Shown piece by piece: positions 1-9,836 of a stretch of 64,000 nt of DNA; position 1 is the stretch's first letter; the number at the start of each line of letters is the position of its first letter. The notes below the pieces were generated by a model. That model searched no databases. It saw only the letters and a list, made by a program, of their open reading frames with translations, and was not told the DNA's origin. Source of the DNA: an uncultured Bacilli bacterium (lineage in GTDB: Bacteria > Bacillota_I > Bacilli_A > RF39 > UBA660); NCBI GenBank assembly GCA_910586295.1, contig CAJUGE010000018.1:12566-76565 (forward strand), in the 5' to 3' direction. A program made the position numbers and the translations under genes.

Positions 1-135
1 ACTTCTTATTTTTCAATGGACTTGGGCTCTGGAATTACATCTACAACTCTTACAGATAAAGATGGGAATAAAACTGATGTTACATCATTTGAAATTACTG
101 ATAATTTAGAATATAAATCAATAAGAAAAAGATAA
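1..135 (+). CDS. C-terminal end of an unidentified protein (5' partial)
   Basis: An open frame enters from the left edge and stops with TAA at 133-135, giving 44 residues. The tail is polar, with Thr, Asp and Lys (for example TLTDKDGNKTDV) and a basic end, and shows no recognisable motif. It is followed by a Rho-independent terminator, so it ends a transcript of the element. No function can be assigned. Confidence 0.5.
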   Translation, partial: TSYFSMDLGSGITSTTLTDKDGNKTDVTSFEITDNLEYKSIRKR

Positions 136-222
136 TATATTTAATTGACTATTGTTTTTAGTAATAATTTCTTTTATTTAATTAAATACAGGTCAATTTA
201 TTTGTGAGATAATTAAAAATTT

Positions 223-248
223 AAACTGTCAATTATGGCAGTTTTTTT
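223..248 (+). terminator. Rho-independent terminator after the partial upstream gene
   Basis: AAACTGTC at 223-230 pairs with GGCAGTTT at 237-244 (one G-T pair), with a 6-base loop, and the downstream arm runs into a T stretch. It separates the upstream partial gene from the methylase/helicase gene. Confidence 0.75.
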
Positions 249-275
249 ATGCAATAAAATAAAGGAGGGAAGAAA

Positions 276-3200
276 ATGCAAAATGAATTTAAAAAGGATT
301 TTTTTGATACAAGAGATGAGATATTATCTAATATAAAAGAAAATCCATATAATTGGAATAAGTTTATTACCTATTGGGCAAAAATATTAGATAAATATAG
401 TGTTGATAATGTTTTTAATTTGTATTCATATAATCCTACTGGTCGAATTTATTATACATTTGATGAGTGGAATAATAAAAATATTGATAGAAGAATCAAA
501 CCTAAAAGTAAAGGTATTCCTATTTTAGTAAACGATCATAAAACTTATGTTTTTGAGATAAAACAAACTTATGGTAGAGATTATAAAGAGTGGAGTTATA
601 GGCATTATATAGACAAAGAAATATTATTATATTATCAAACTAAAAATGATATTACAAATGATGTTAATATTTCATTAAATGAAAATTTTTATAATACATT
701 TAAAGAGATTTCTAAAAATAACATTTTAAATAACTATAATAATTTAAAGGAAGAAGAGGTAGAGTTCATTTCAAAAATGATGACCTCTCTTTTTCTTTCT
801 AAAATAAATTTCAATATTTATACATTACCAAGTAGTTTTGAATTATATAATAATTTATCAGATGATGAAATTCTTAAATGTATGCAAATATCTAATAAGG
901 AAACTGCTAAAATTTATAAAGATTTTTCACTTAATGCTGATAAAATAACAAAAGTACAAGACGTATTTAAAAAGTCAGTTATTGAACAACATAAATCTAA
1001 TGATTATATTACGAATGTCGATTTAGAACATATGTTTACTAAATATGAAAATGATACAGGATATAGTTCTGAATTATTAAATAACATTTATCAAAATGAG
1101 TTTGATAGGTATTCATATATCAATAAAAATCATTTAAAACATAAAACTGATATTGAAGTGTCAGAAAATACTGAAGATATAAAAGAACCATATTCATTAA
1201 GTGATATTACATTAGAAAAAGGTAAGTATTATGTTGATGAGAAAGAAATATCTCAAGAAGAGTTTGATGAAGCATTTGCTATTGCTGAAGATGAACATTT
1301 TGATTTTATAAATGGACTTAATGTTGATTCAGAAGAATATGATGAAGAATATATTGAAGATGATAATGAAAATAATTTAAAACAAGAAATAACTTTATTT
1401 GGGAATGACCAGTTATCCTTATTTGAACCAAGAGAGGATCAACTTGCTAGTAAGATATGTGATATTTTTAATTCATTTGATACTAAATATCAAAATACCT
1501 TTTCAGTGTCGAATGTTGAACTGCAAAGATGGGAACATATTAAGAGTAAAAAAAGAAATTTAAGTATATGCTTAAAAAGTCCACTTGCTGATAATATGGA
1601 TGAAAATAGTTTTTCATTTTTTAATACTGATAAAACTGATGAGATTAAATTAAATGATGGAATTATAAATAATTATTTCTTATCGCAACTTATGAAAGAT
1701 AAAGATTTTTCAATATCTTTTTCTCCATCACTAATTCATATTTTTTGGCATAATTTTGATGATAAGCAATTTGATTTGAATATATCAAGTTTTAAACAAG
1801 TAGATAATATTAGCAAAGACTTTGATGGAAGTGAATTTGAAAAATGGTTGCCTAAAAGCATGAAATTTAAAACCTATTCCAAAGTAAATAATGATTTATA
1901 TTGGGTTACAGAGCAATTTTTTTCTATGGAAGATTTAAGAATATTTCAAGAGGAACTGTCTAAAACAAAATATAATAAAGCATATATAACTGCTCGTGAT
2001 TTAAGTTTATCTTTTGATTTTGATGAAGACATGGCAGATGGTATACTAATTGAAGTTACAAAAGATAATATTATTCTTAATGATTATTTTAATAAGAAAA
2101 AGATGTATCAAGAAGCAGAAAAAAGAGCTGAGGAATTAGAAGAACAAGAGTTAGAAAAAAATGATGAGGAAATATCTTACAGAACAGTGGAGCATACTAT
2201 TATTCCAACTGAAAATGGAGTAGTATTATCTGAACCAGATATAAAATATTATAATAAAGATGGAGATGAAGTAGAATCACCGAAAGAAGAACAATATCCT
2301 AAAATCAATTATCATATAAAAGATGATAAAATAGATAATAGTTTTGGTGCTAAATCAAGATTTGAAGATAATATAAGGGCAATAGATTTACTTAAGAAAT
2401 TAGAATTAGAAGATAGAAATGCTACAAGTGAAGAACAAAATATTTTGTCGAAATATGTAGGTTGGGGTGGAATTGCTGATGCTTTTGATGAAAGAAAAGA
2501 TAATTGGTCTAGTGAAAGAACAAGATTAAAAAATCTTTTGAGTGAAGATGAGTATAATCAAGCAAGAAAGTCCACTTTAACATCTTTTTATACACCCAAT
2601 ATTGCGATTGATAGCATTTATAAAGCAATACAACAGTTTGGATTTAATAAAGGAAATATTCTTGAACCAAGTTGTGGAACTGGAAACTTTTTTGGAAGAA
2701 TACCAAAAGAATTGGAAAATTCTAAATTATATGGAATTGAACTAGATAGCATAAGTGGTCGAATTGCTAAAAAGTTATATCCAGATGCTAAGATAGAAAT
2801 AAAAGGGTATGAAGAATCTAATGTTCCAGATAATTTGTTTGACATTAGCCTTGGTAATGTTCCTTTTGGTAATTTTAAAGTGCCAGATAAAAGATATAAA
2901 GAAAATTTTGTGATTCATGATTACTTCTTTCAAAAAACTTTGGATAAAGTAAGAAGTGGTGGTATAATAGCTTATATAACAACAGATGGTACACTTGATA
3001 AAAAAGATACAAAGGTTAGAGAATATATTGCGAAACGAGCAGAACTGGTTGGAGCAATAAGATTACCTAATGATACATTTACTGGAAATGCAAATACAAA
3101 AGTAACAACTGATATCATATTTCTAAAAAAGCGAGATGAACTTAAATTAGATTTAAGTGATGAGGACTGGCTATACACAAGTGAGTATAAAGATGGTATT

Positions 3201-6200
3201 ATTATCAATAATTATTTTATTAACCATCCTAATATGATGCTTGGTAAAATGGAACAAAAAACTTCTCCTTATGGAATGGAGAATACACTTAATCCTAGTG
3301 AAACAAGTCTTGAAGAGTTAATGACACAAGCAATTAAGGAATTACCTTCTAACATATATGAAAATGCTCCTTATGAAATTAGTGAGCAAAATAGTGAATA
3401 TGAAATATTAGAAGCAAGTGATGATATTAAAAATAATGCTTTTGTTGTAATTGAACAAGATAATAAGAAAATTATATATCAAAGACAAGATTCTAATTTA
3501 ATACCTTATCAAATTCAAGATGGTATGATAGCAAGAAGAATTATTGGTATGTGTAGTGTTAAAAAAGCATTACGATATGTTTTTGATATTCAACTTAAAG
3601 ATGGAACTGATGAAGAATTAGAAAATGCTCAATCTATTTTAAGTGATGTTTATGATAATTTTATTAAAAAGTTTGGTTACTTAAACGATAGTGCTAATGC
3701 TAGAGTTTTTGATAGTGATCCAGATTATTATTTGCTTTCTTCTATTGAAAATAAAATTACTCAAGATGAGGAAAATGATAAACCTATCTATGAAAAGGGA
3801 GATGTCTTTACAAAAAGAACTATAAGAAAGAGTAAAGAAATTAGTAGTGCAGAAAATGCAGAAGAGGCACTTATGTATTCTCTTAATAATCGTGGATGTG
3901 TAGATTTTGAATACATGAAAACTTTGTATTCAAAAGAAAAAGATGAAATGATAGAAGAGTTAGACACTTTAATCTTTCAAGACCCAGAAAAAATATATGA
4001 TTTTAATGATGGATGGGTACTTGCGAGTGAATATTTGAGTGGAAATGTTAAACATAAATTAAATTATGTTAAATCTATAAATGAAGATAATAAGTACGAT
4101 AGAAATATCGAAGCATTAGAAAGTGTCCAACCTAAACCATTAGAATATGATGAGATAAGTGTTAAATTAGGTTCAACATGGATTCCAGAAGATGTTTATC
4201 ACACTTTTTGCAGGGAACTTTTAGATATACCTAGGTATGATGCTAGTAGTTTAAAAATAAAATATGCAAAAGAGGTTAATACATGGTTATTTCAAGCAAG
4301 TGGTCTTTATGGATATGGAATTAAAAATACGAATACTTGGGGAACTGAACGAGCAGATGCCTTGGCAATAATTAAAAATACTTTAAATCTTCAAAGTGTT
4401 ACTGTTTATGATAAATTAGATGATGATCGAAGAGTGGTTAATCCAGTTGAAACTGCGAATGCTAGAGAAAAGCAAGAACTTATAAAACAAGAGTTTAAAG
4501 AGTGGATATGGAAAGATGAAGAACGAAGAGAAAGGCTTGTAAAAATCTATAATGAAAACTTTAATTGTTTAAAAGAAAGAGAATATGATGGTAGTCATTT
4601 AACTTTTGATGGTATGAATCCTAATATAAACCTTCGAGAGCATCAGAAAAATGCAGTTGCTAGAGTTTTATATGGTGGAAACGCATTGTTAGCCCATGCA
4701 GTAGGAGCAGGAAAAACTTATGAATGTATTGCTAGTGCTATGGAATTAAAGAGATTAGGAATAGTTAGTAAACCCATGTTTGTTGTTCCTAACCATTTAC
4801 TAGGACAATGGGCAAATGAGATTTTAAAATTATATCCAACTGCTAATATTTTAGTAGCGAATCAAAAAGATTTTGAAAAAACTAGAAGAAAAAAATTGAT
4901 GGCACGAATTGCAACTGGAGAATGGGATGCAGTTTTAATTGCTCATTCTAGTTTTGGTTTAATTCCTATTAGTAAGGAATATGAAAAAAAACATATAGAA
5001 AATCAAATAGAAGAGGTTACTGAAGCTATTGAAAGAATAAAAGCAGAATCTAATGAAAGTTTAAGTGTGAAAAAGTTAGAACAAATAAGAACTGGTATGT
5101 ATGCTAGACTGAAAACTTTATTAGATAGTAAAAAAGATGATGTTGTAACATTCGAAGAGTTAGGAGTAGATCAGTTAATAGTTGATGAAGCCCATATGTT
5201 TAAAAATCTTCCTATGTTTTCAAAAATAAGAAATGTTGCAGGTATCAATAATAGTGAATCTAAAAAGGCGACAGACTTATTTATGAAGATAAGTTATATA
5301 TTAGAGAATAATGGTGGCAAAGGAGCAGTATTTGCAACAGGTACACCAATTTCAAACTCTATGGGAGAATTATATGTAATGCAAAAATACTTGCAACTTG
5401 ATAGATTAAGAGAAATGGGACTTGAACATTTTGATGAATGGGCATCTACTTTTGGAGAAGTTGTTAATAGTTTTGAAATTGCTCCAGATGGTAGTGGTTT
5501 TAGAACAAAAGCAAGATTTGCTCAATTCTTTAATATTCCAGAATTGATGTCATTATTTAAAGAAATAGCAGATATTCAAACATCTCAAATGTTAAATCTT
5601 CCAGTACCTAAATTAAAAAGTGGTAAAGCTATAACATTGGTTGCTCCTAAAAGTGATGAGTTAGGAGAATATGTTAATAAATTAGCAGAACGAAGTGAGA
5701 TAATTAGGAATGGTTGCGATCCAAGAGAAGATAATATGCTTTTGGTTACAAATGATGGAAGAAAAGCAGCACTTGATTTACGAATGATTGACCCTAATAT
5801 GCCAGATTTACCTAATTCAAAAATAAATATGGCAGTAGAAAATATATATCGAATATGGTTAGAAAATAAAGAGGACAAGTTAACACAACTTGTCTTTTGT
5901 GATTTATCTACTCCCAAAAATGATGGTACTTTTAATGTTTATGATGATATTAAGAATAAATTAGTAGCAAAAGGAATTCCAGAAGAAGAGATAGAATTTA
6001 TCCATAATGCAAAAACGAATCCTCAAAAATTAAAATTATTTGAAGATATGAGAAATGGTAATAAAAGAATTTTGCTAGGTTCAACAAGTAAAATGGGAGC
6101 AGGTATGAATGTGCAAGATAAGTTAATTGCACTGCATCATTTGGACTGTCCATGGCGACCTTCAGATATTGAACAAAGGGAAGGTAGAATATTAAGACAG

Positions 6201-7076
6201 GGAAATCAAAATGAAGAGGTAGAAATTTATAGATATGTAACAGAGGGAAGTTTTGATGCTTATTCTTATCAGTTAATCCAAACAAAATCTACTTTTATCA
6301 ATCAAATAATGGCAAATAGTAATGGTAGTGGAAGAACTGCTGAAGATTTAGACAGAGATACACTTACTTATGCAGAAGTTAAAGCACTTGCTAGTGGCAA
6401 TGAACTTATTTTAGATAAGTTTAAAGTAGAGAATGAATTGAAACAGTTATATCTCTCTAAAACAAGATATGATAAATCTCATATGGAATTAGAAGCAAAA
6501 TATAATCGAGAATTACCTAGACAATTAAAGTATCAACAACAATACATGGAAAGTCTTGAAAATGATATTCCAAAAGTGCAAGATTTATCTGGAGATAATT
6601 TTAGAATAACTATAAGGGATCAATATTTTACTTCCAGAAAAGATGCTAGTACAAAATTTTATCAAACTTTATCCATATTAAAAACTGGAGAAGAAACTAA
6701 AATAGGAGAAATTAGTGGGTTTGATATTGTAGGAACTAGAGAAGAATTAAGATATACCCCAGTAGTATTTATAAAAGGTGTAGGTAAATATAAAGTAGAA
6801 ATCAATAATACTGATGAAATAGGAAATATTCTAAAATTAGAAAATATGCTTAAAAGTTTACAAAATAAATTGGAGACTGTAAAAGAACAAATTGCATATA
6901 CAAATAAGCAAATGAAAGATGCAAAGGAAGAATTAGACAAACCTTTTACCTCTTTAGATAGAATTAAGGAACTTCAAAAAGAAAAAGCAAGAATTGACAG
7001 TGAATTAGATTTAGATAAACAAGAGGTAACTTTAGATGTTGAAGAAAATCAAGAACGAGAGGAGGAAAGAGAATAA
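276..7076 (+). CDS. Giant N6-adenine DNA methylase / SNF2-type helicase of a conjugative element
   Basis: This 2266-residue protein belongs to the methylase-helicase giants of Firmicutes conjugative elements, thought to modify or remodel element DNA during transfer. The N-terminal part (roughly residues 20-110) looks like the ArdC-type N domain. Acidic linkers follow. A class I methyltransferase core carries motif I EPSCGTGNFFG (about 795-806) and a catalytic-type motif GNVPFG (about 860), in place of the usual NPPY. The SNF2 helicase has Walker A AVGAGKT (about 1475), DEAH (about 1636), FATGTPISNS, and motif VI QREGRILRQG (about 1965). A coiled-coil tail ends the protein. The start follows a good ribosome binding site (AAAGGAGGG). 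The next gene overlaps its stop by one base, so they are probably co-translated. No frameshift is visible over 6.8 kb. Confidence 0.92.
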   Translation: MQNEFKKDFFDTRDEILSNIKENPYNWNKFITYWAKILDKYSVDNVFNLYSYNPTGRIYYTFDEWNNKNIDRRIKPKSKGIPILVNDHKTYVFEIKQTYGRDYKEWSYRHYIDKEILLYYQTKNDITNDVNISLNENFYNTFKEISKNNILNNYNNLKEEEVEFISKMMTSLFLSKINFNIYTLPSSFELYNNLSDDEILKCMQISNKETAKIYKDFSLNADKITKVQDVFKKSVIEQHKSNDYITNVDLEHMFTKYENDTGYSSELLNNIYQNEFDRYSYINKNHLKHKTDIEVSENTEDIKEPYSLSDITLEKGKYYVDEKEISQEEFDEAFAIAEDEHFDFINGLNVDSEEYDEEYIEDDNENNLKQEITLFGNDQLSLFEPREDQLASKICDIFNSFDTKYQNTFSVSNVELQRWEHIKSKKRNLSICLKSPLADNMDENSFSFFNTDKTDEIKLNDGIINNYFLSQLMKDKDFSISFSPSLIHIFWHNFDDKQFDLNISSFKQVDNISKDFDGSEFEKWLPKSMKFKTYSKVNNDLYWVTEQFFSMEDLRIFQEELSKTKYNKAYITARDLSLSFDFDEDMADGILIEVTKDNIILNDYFNKKKMYQEAEKRAEELEEQELEKNDEEISYRTVEHTIIPTENGVVLSEPDIKYYNKDGDEVESPKEEQYPKINYHIKDDKIDNSFGAKSRFEDNIRAIDLLKKLELEDRNATSEEQNILSKYVGWGGIADAFDERKDNWSSERTRLKNLLSEDEYNQARKSTLTSFYTPNIAIDSIYKAIQQFGFNKGNILEPSCGTGNFFGRIPKELENSKLYGIELDSISGRIAKKLYPDAKIEIKGYEESNVPDNLFDISLGNVPFGNFKVPDKRYKENFVIHDYFFQKTLDKVRSGGIIAYITTDGTLDKKDTKVREYIAKRAELVGAIRLPNDTFTGNANTKVTTDIIFLKKRDELKLDLSDEDWLYTSEYKDGIIINNYFINHPNMMLGKMEQKTSPYGMENTLNPSETSLEELMTQAIKELPSNIYENAPYEISEQNSEYEILEASDDIKNNAFVVIEQDNKKIIYQRQDSNLIPYQIQDGMIARRIIGMCSVKKALRYVFDIQLKDGTDEELENAQSILSDVYDNFIKKFGYLNDSANARVFDSDPDYYLLSSIENKITQDEENDKPIYEKGDVFTKRTIRKSKEISSAENAEEALMYSLNNRGCVDFEYMKTLYSKEKDEMIEELDTLIFQDPEKIYDFNDGWVLASEYLSGNVKHKLNYVKSINEDNKYDRNIEALESVQPKPLEYDEISVKLGSTWIPEDVYHTFCRELLDIPRYDASSLKIKYAKEVNTWLFQASGLYGYGIKNTNTWGTERADALAIIKNTLNLQSVTVYDKLDDDRRVVNPVETANAREKQELIKQEFKEWIWKDEERRERLVKIYNENFNCLKEREYDGSHLTFDGMNPNINLREHQKNAVARVLYGGNALLAHAVGAGKTYECIASAMELKRLGIVSKPMFVVPNHLLGQWANEILKLYPTANILVANQKDFEKTRRKKLMARIATGEWDAVLIAHSSFGLIPISKEYEKKHIENQIEEVTEAIERIKAESNESLSVKKLEQIRTGMYARLKTLLDSKKDDVVTFEELGVDQLIVDEAHMFKNLPMFSKIRNVAGINNSESKKATDLFMKISYILENNGGKGAVFATGTPISNSMGELYVMQKYLQLDRLREMGLEHFDEWASTFGEVVNSFEIAPDGSGFRTKARFAQFFNIPELMSLFKEIADIQTSQMLNLPVPKLKSGKAITLVAPKSDELGEYVNKLAERSEIIRNGCDPREDNMLLVTNDGRKAALDLRMIDPNMPDLPNSKINMAVENIYRIWLENKEDKLTQLVFCDLSTPKNDGTFNVYDDIKNKLVAKGIPEEEIEFIHNAKTNPQKLKLFEDMRNGNKRILLGSTSKMGAGMNVQDKLIALHHLDCPWRPSDIEQREGRILRQGNQNEEVEIYRYVTEGSFDAYSYQLIQTKSTFINQIMANSNGSGRTAEDLDRDTLTYAEVKALASGNELILDKFKVENELKQLYLSKTRYDKSHMELEAKYNRELPRQLKYQQQYMESLENDIPKVQDLSGDNFRITIRDQYFTSRKDASTKFYQTLSILKTGEETKIGEISGFDIVGTREELRYTPVVFIKGVGKYKVEINNTDEIGNILKLENMLKSLQNKLETVKEQIAYTNKQMKDAKEELDKPFTSLDRIKELQKEKARIDSELDLDKQEVTLDVEENQEREEERE

Positions 7077-7924
7077 TGAAACTAAAAGATAAATTGTTAA
7101 ATAAAGTCGCAGATTTATTATCAGAATATAGAACGCCAAAATATGATACGATTTTAGCTCTTGATGTAAAAGGAAAAGTAAAGGGAGTTTTAACTACTTA
7201 TGATTGTACTTATACAGAAGAACTTAAAGATAAGGAACAAGAGGGACTAATTTCAATAGATAATTTATTTGAAAAAGAAATTGGAGATAGTAGATATAGT
7301 GATATTTATTTTTGTGAAAAGGATAAAGTTGTGTGTATTCATAACCATGCTAATAATCGTTATGTTGAACCAGTACATGAGTGTTTTGATTCAGCAGAAG
7401 AAAAAATATATTTAGTATGTGATACAGATAATTCCTATGAAAGTGCGAAAAGATATGTTGCTCAAAGCAGTAAATATCATTCATTTATGCAAGTGGTTGA
7501 TGAAACTCCTAATAAAATTGCTTTTGATAAATTATTTAATAGAATTGTTAAATTAGATAAAGAAGATAAAACTATAAATAAAGATGAAGATAAGAGAGAA
7601 GAAGTAGTTAATAGAATAGAAATCGAGGGTAAAATATCACATTTAGGTAAAGAGTTTAAAAAGAAAGATGGGGAGTTTGCTCAATTTGTAGATATAGAAC
7701 AGGAATATGAATACAATGGGAAAAGTCAAAAAAATGTTATATCAGTTATGTTAGAGGGAGAAACATTATCTAATAATAAAGATTTATTAGAGTTAAATTC
7801 AGATGTTAATATTGTGGGAAAATTAAATGTATATACAGATAAAAATAACCAAAATAGATCAGTTATAAATTGTAATAACATAGAAAGATTAAGCAAAAAT
7901 GTAACAAAAAATATAGAAAGATAA
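7076..7924 (+). CDS. Element protein with C-terminal SSB-like (OB-fold) domain
   Basis: The 282-residue protein starts on the last base of the methylase/helicase stop, a sign of translational coupling. Its N-terminal half (about 20-150) is unrecognised. After a charged linker (about 165-185) the last 95 residues look like a single-stranded-DNA-binding OB fold: strands around GKISHLGKEF, a central QKNVISVMLEG and a final VNIVGKLNVYTDKNNQNRS. Such modules commonly sit beside methylase/helicase giants in conjugative elements, where they would bind transferred DNA. The OB-fold call rests on strand pattern and context only. Confidence 0.6.
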   Translation: MKLKDKLLNKVADLLSEYRTPKYDTILALDVKGKVKGVLTTYDCTYTEELKDKEQEGLISIDNLFEKEIGDSRYSDIYFCEKDKVVCIHNHANNRYVEPVHECFDSAEEKIYLVCDTDNSYESAKRYVAQSSKYHSFMQVVDETPNKIAFDKLFNRIVKLDKEDKTINKDEDKREEVVNRIEIEGKISHLGKEFKKKDGEFAQFVDIEQEYEYNGKSQKNVISVMLEGETLSNNKDLLELNSDVNIVGKLNVYTDKNNQNRSVINCNNIERLSKNVTKNIER

Positions 7925-7931
7925 AGAAATT

Positions 7932-7951
7932 AGATTTTTTTAAAAAAATCT
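7932..7951 (+). repeat. Perfect 20-bp palindrome, weak terminator candidate
   Basis: AGATTTTTTT is followed directly by AAAAAAATCT, 8 bases after the stop of the SSB-like gene. It has no loop and is all A/T apart from two pairs. It may help end the methylase/helicase transcript but is weaker than other terminators in the window. Confidence 0.35.
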
Positions 7952-8122
7952 CTTGCAAAATTCTTTTCTTTAAGTGATAAATAGTTTGAACCAAATCCAT
8001 TGTATTTCTTCTCTAATGTTGTTCGTATCTAATTTGATGGGAAGAGTTGAACAACTATAAGAGTAAAAAAATAAAGTCGCTTAAAATGGCTTAAAAATGG
8101 GTTGTAGGAAAGGAGTAAAAAT

Positions 8123-8200
8123 ATGGTAGGAAGTAAACAACTTGAATATAGCAGAAGAAAAATAATTAAGGAGGGAAAATTATGTACATTAGTGAAGTAA
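8123..8200 (+). CDS. Possible 25-residue leader peptide overlapping the next gene
   Basis: A short frame beginning at ATG 8123 has a strong ribosome binding site (AAAGGAG) and encodes a basic peptide starting MVGSKQLEYSRRK. Its last 19 bases overlap the start of the 166-residue gene in another frame, so translation of the leader would pass through the downstream initiation region. It could couple or regulate expression of that gene, or be chance. The rest of the 257-bp gap before the next gene holds only the palindrome at 7932-7951. Confidence 0.3.
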   Translation: MVGSKQLEYSRRKIIKEGKLCTLVK

Positions 8201-8682
8201 CAGAAGATGTTAGAAAGATATTTGATAAACTAGAGAAAATTAAAGAAACTGGAAGATTAAAGTTTGTAATTTATGTTTTTGATAGTTTAAATAATGGTCC
8301 TATCAATAGTAAAAATGAAGTGAATCCAAGTTTAGTTGAAGATGATGATTTAGTAATATTCAATTTAGATACTATTGGATTAAGTCATAATTTTGCAGAA
8401 ATCTATTTGGAGTATTTAACCATAGTCTTTAATAATATTGGAACATTATTAAGTAAAGCATACCAAGAAAATGGAAATGTAATGGGTATTCATTATAACA
8501 AATATGATAAACCTTTATTATCAATGTTTGAAAAATTGTCTTATAATGAAAAACTTGATGTATTAGCAGAGCTATTCATTAGATTAGATAATAAAACATT
8601 ATTTAATGATGAATATCCAATACTTGATTTAAGTGTTAATGGTTTTGAAGTAGCAAGAAATATACTAGAACAAAAAATATAA
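8182..8682 (+). CDS. Unrecognised 166-residue element protein
   Basis: I do not recognise this gene. It is acidic, has no membrane segment and no Cys, and begins with a good ribosome binding site (AAGGAGGG). Its last about 50 residues (LSYNEKLDVLAELFIRL, then DNKTLF) closely match the end of the next protein (LSFEEKKDILNEIILRF, then DTRTLF), so the two adjacent genes share a C-terminal module and probably arose by duplication or module sharing. The partner has an HTH-like N-terminus, so this one could modulate it. That is inference. Confidence 0.55.
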   Translation: MYISEVTEDVRKIFDKLEKIKETGRLKFVIYVFDSLNNGPINSKNEVNPSLVEDDDLVIFNLDTIGLSHNFAEIYLEYLTIVFNNIGTLLSKAYQENGNVMGIHYNKYDKPLLSMFEKLSYNEKLDVLAELFIRLDNKTLFNDEYPILDLSVNGFEVARNILEQKI

Positions 8683-8697
8683 GAAAAGAGGTAAACA

Positions 8698-9450
8698 GTG
8701 AAGGCAAGTATTAAATATACCCCAATAAGGTTATCAAATGATGGTCATGTTATTTTGCACGATTTTGAAAGAGTAAGAATTGAAAAAGGTTTTACTTATA
8801 GTGCAGTAGGAGAAAGATATGGTTTAGATAGGTCTTTAATTAGAGGAGTAGTTATAGGATATAGCAATCTTTTTTGCGAAAGGGCAATACAAATGGCATT
8901 TGCAGTAGGAGTTAAACCAGATGATTTATTTTTAAGAGACATAATTCTTGCAGGTGGAGATCAATTAGTATTTGTTAATAATCCTAGTGAAAAGGTTACT
9001 CAATTTTTAGAAAAAGTTAAATACTTAAGTTACAAGGATAGACTAAAATTTTGTATTGAATTATTTAATATGTGGAGTGATGGAAAGATTACCCATAAAA
9101 AGGGCGAAGTACCATTTACTCCTAACATATTAGGTTTTCCTAAAGATATTGGAAATAGATTCGCATCATTTTTAGATATTATGTTAAAAAATGAGGAAAA
9201 TAGAGTTGGAAATAAAATAATGGTAGATGATATTTGTACTGTAAAATCAAGAAATAGTTATAATCAAATGTTAAAAGATTATAATAAATTATCATTTGAA
9301 GAAAAAAAAGATATACTAAATGAAATCATTTTAAGGTTTGATACAAGAACTTTATTTCAAGAAAAACTAGATTTTCCTAAATTTCCAGATTTTTTTACAG
9401 GTTGGGATATTGCAGAAGCAATGAGAGATTATAAAACTGAAAAAGAATAA
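8698..9450 (+). CDS. HTH-like protein with a C-terminal module shared with the preceding gene
   Basis: The 250-residue product begins at GTG 8698 behind AAAAGAGGT, 15 bases after the previous stop. Residues about 20-75 resemble a Cro/CI-like helix-turn-helix (VGERYGLDRSLIRGVVIG, then a helix and VKPDDLFL). A middle region about 95-190 has no recognised fold. The C-terminal about 50 residues match the end of the neighbouring 166-residue protein. A strong terminator follows. It is probably an element regulator; the specific role is unknown. Confidence 0.55.
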   Translation: MKASIKYTPIRLSNDGHVILHDFERVRIEKGFTYSAVGERYGLDRSLIRGVVIGYSNLFCERAIQMAFAVGVKPDDLFLRDIILAGGDQLVFVNNPSEKVTQFLEKVKYLSYKDRLKFCIELFNMWSDGKITHKKGEVPFTPNILGFPKDIGNRFASFLDIMLKNEENRVGNKIMVDDICTVKSRNSYNQMLKDYNKLSFEEKKDILNEIILRFDTRTLFQEKLDFPKFPDFFTGWDIAEAMRDYKTEKE

Positions 9451-9507
9451 ATGTCATATTGATTTTCTAATTCTTTTGAAGAGCTGTTAGTTAATAGTGT
9501 AATTTTG

Positions 9508-9536
9508 TCAAAGTAGAAATACTTTGATTTTTTTTA
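9508..9536 (+). terminator. Rho-independent terminator after the HTH-like gene
   Basis: TCAAAGTA at 9508-9515 pairs perfectly with TACTTTGA at 9520-9527 around a GAAA tetraloop, followed by a T8-T9 run. It separates the accessory genes from the integration module. Confidence 0.85.
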
Positions 9537-9587
9537 TTTGCAATTTTATAGAGTTTTTTGAATGTATTGTTAAGGAGTGTGATGTGA

Positions 9588-9755
9588 ATGAAAACAAAAA
9601 TTACTATTGAAAATAAAGAATTAAATAACCTAGTGGAACACAGTATGAAATTGTCTTTAATTAAATTGCTTTTATTAAAAGGGGAAATAACTGAAAAGGA
9701 ATTTTCTAAATTAAAAGATGTAATTAAACGAGAGCATTTTCCACTAAAAACATAG
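9588..9755 (+). CDS. Small SHOCT-like protein upstream of the serine recombinase
   Basis: This 55-residue protein (start MKTKITIENKEL) has an AAGGAG site 11 bases before its ATG. Its end, GEITEKEFSKLKDVIKREH, follows the short SHOCT-type pattern (G-x-I-T-x-x-E-F/Y-x-x-L-K). A similarly sized small protein lies in the same place before the other serine recombinase in this window (60321-60473, ending ITEKQYYVLKEKIK). Such proteins commonly accompany serine recombinases of Firmicutes elements; their role is not established. Confidence 0.65.
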   Translation: MKTKITIENKELNNLVEHSMKLSLIKLLLLKGEITEKEFSKLKDVIKREHFPLKT

Positions 9756-9773
9756 AATAAAGAGCAAAAATAT

Positions 9774-9787
9774 GCTATACTTATAGC
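9774..9787 (+). promoter_or_regulatory. Palindrome covering a -10 box before the recombinase gene
   Basis: GCTATA-CT-TATAGC is a perfect 6-bp dyad with a two-base centre, and it contains the -10-like hexamer TATACT (9776-9781). No good -35 is visible at the right distance. A repressor bound here would block recombinase transcription, which fits the usual silencing of integrase genes. This is inferred from symmetry and position only. Confidence 0.4.
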
Positions 9788-9836
9788 GTGAGATGAAGGT
9801 ATTATAATCTAAACTCTGCTAAAGAAAGGAGTTAAA

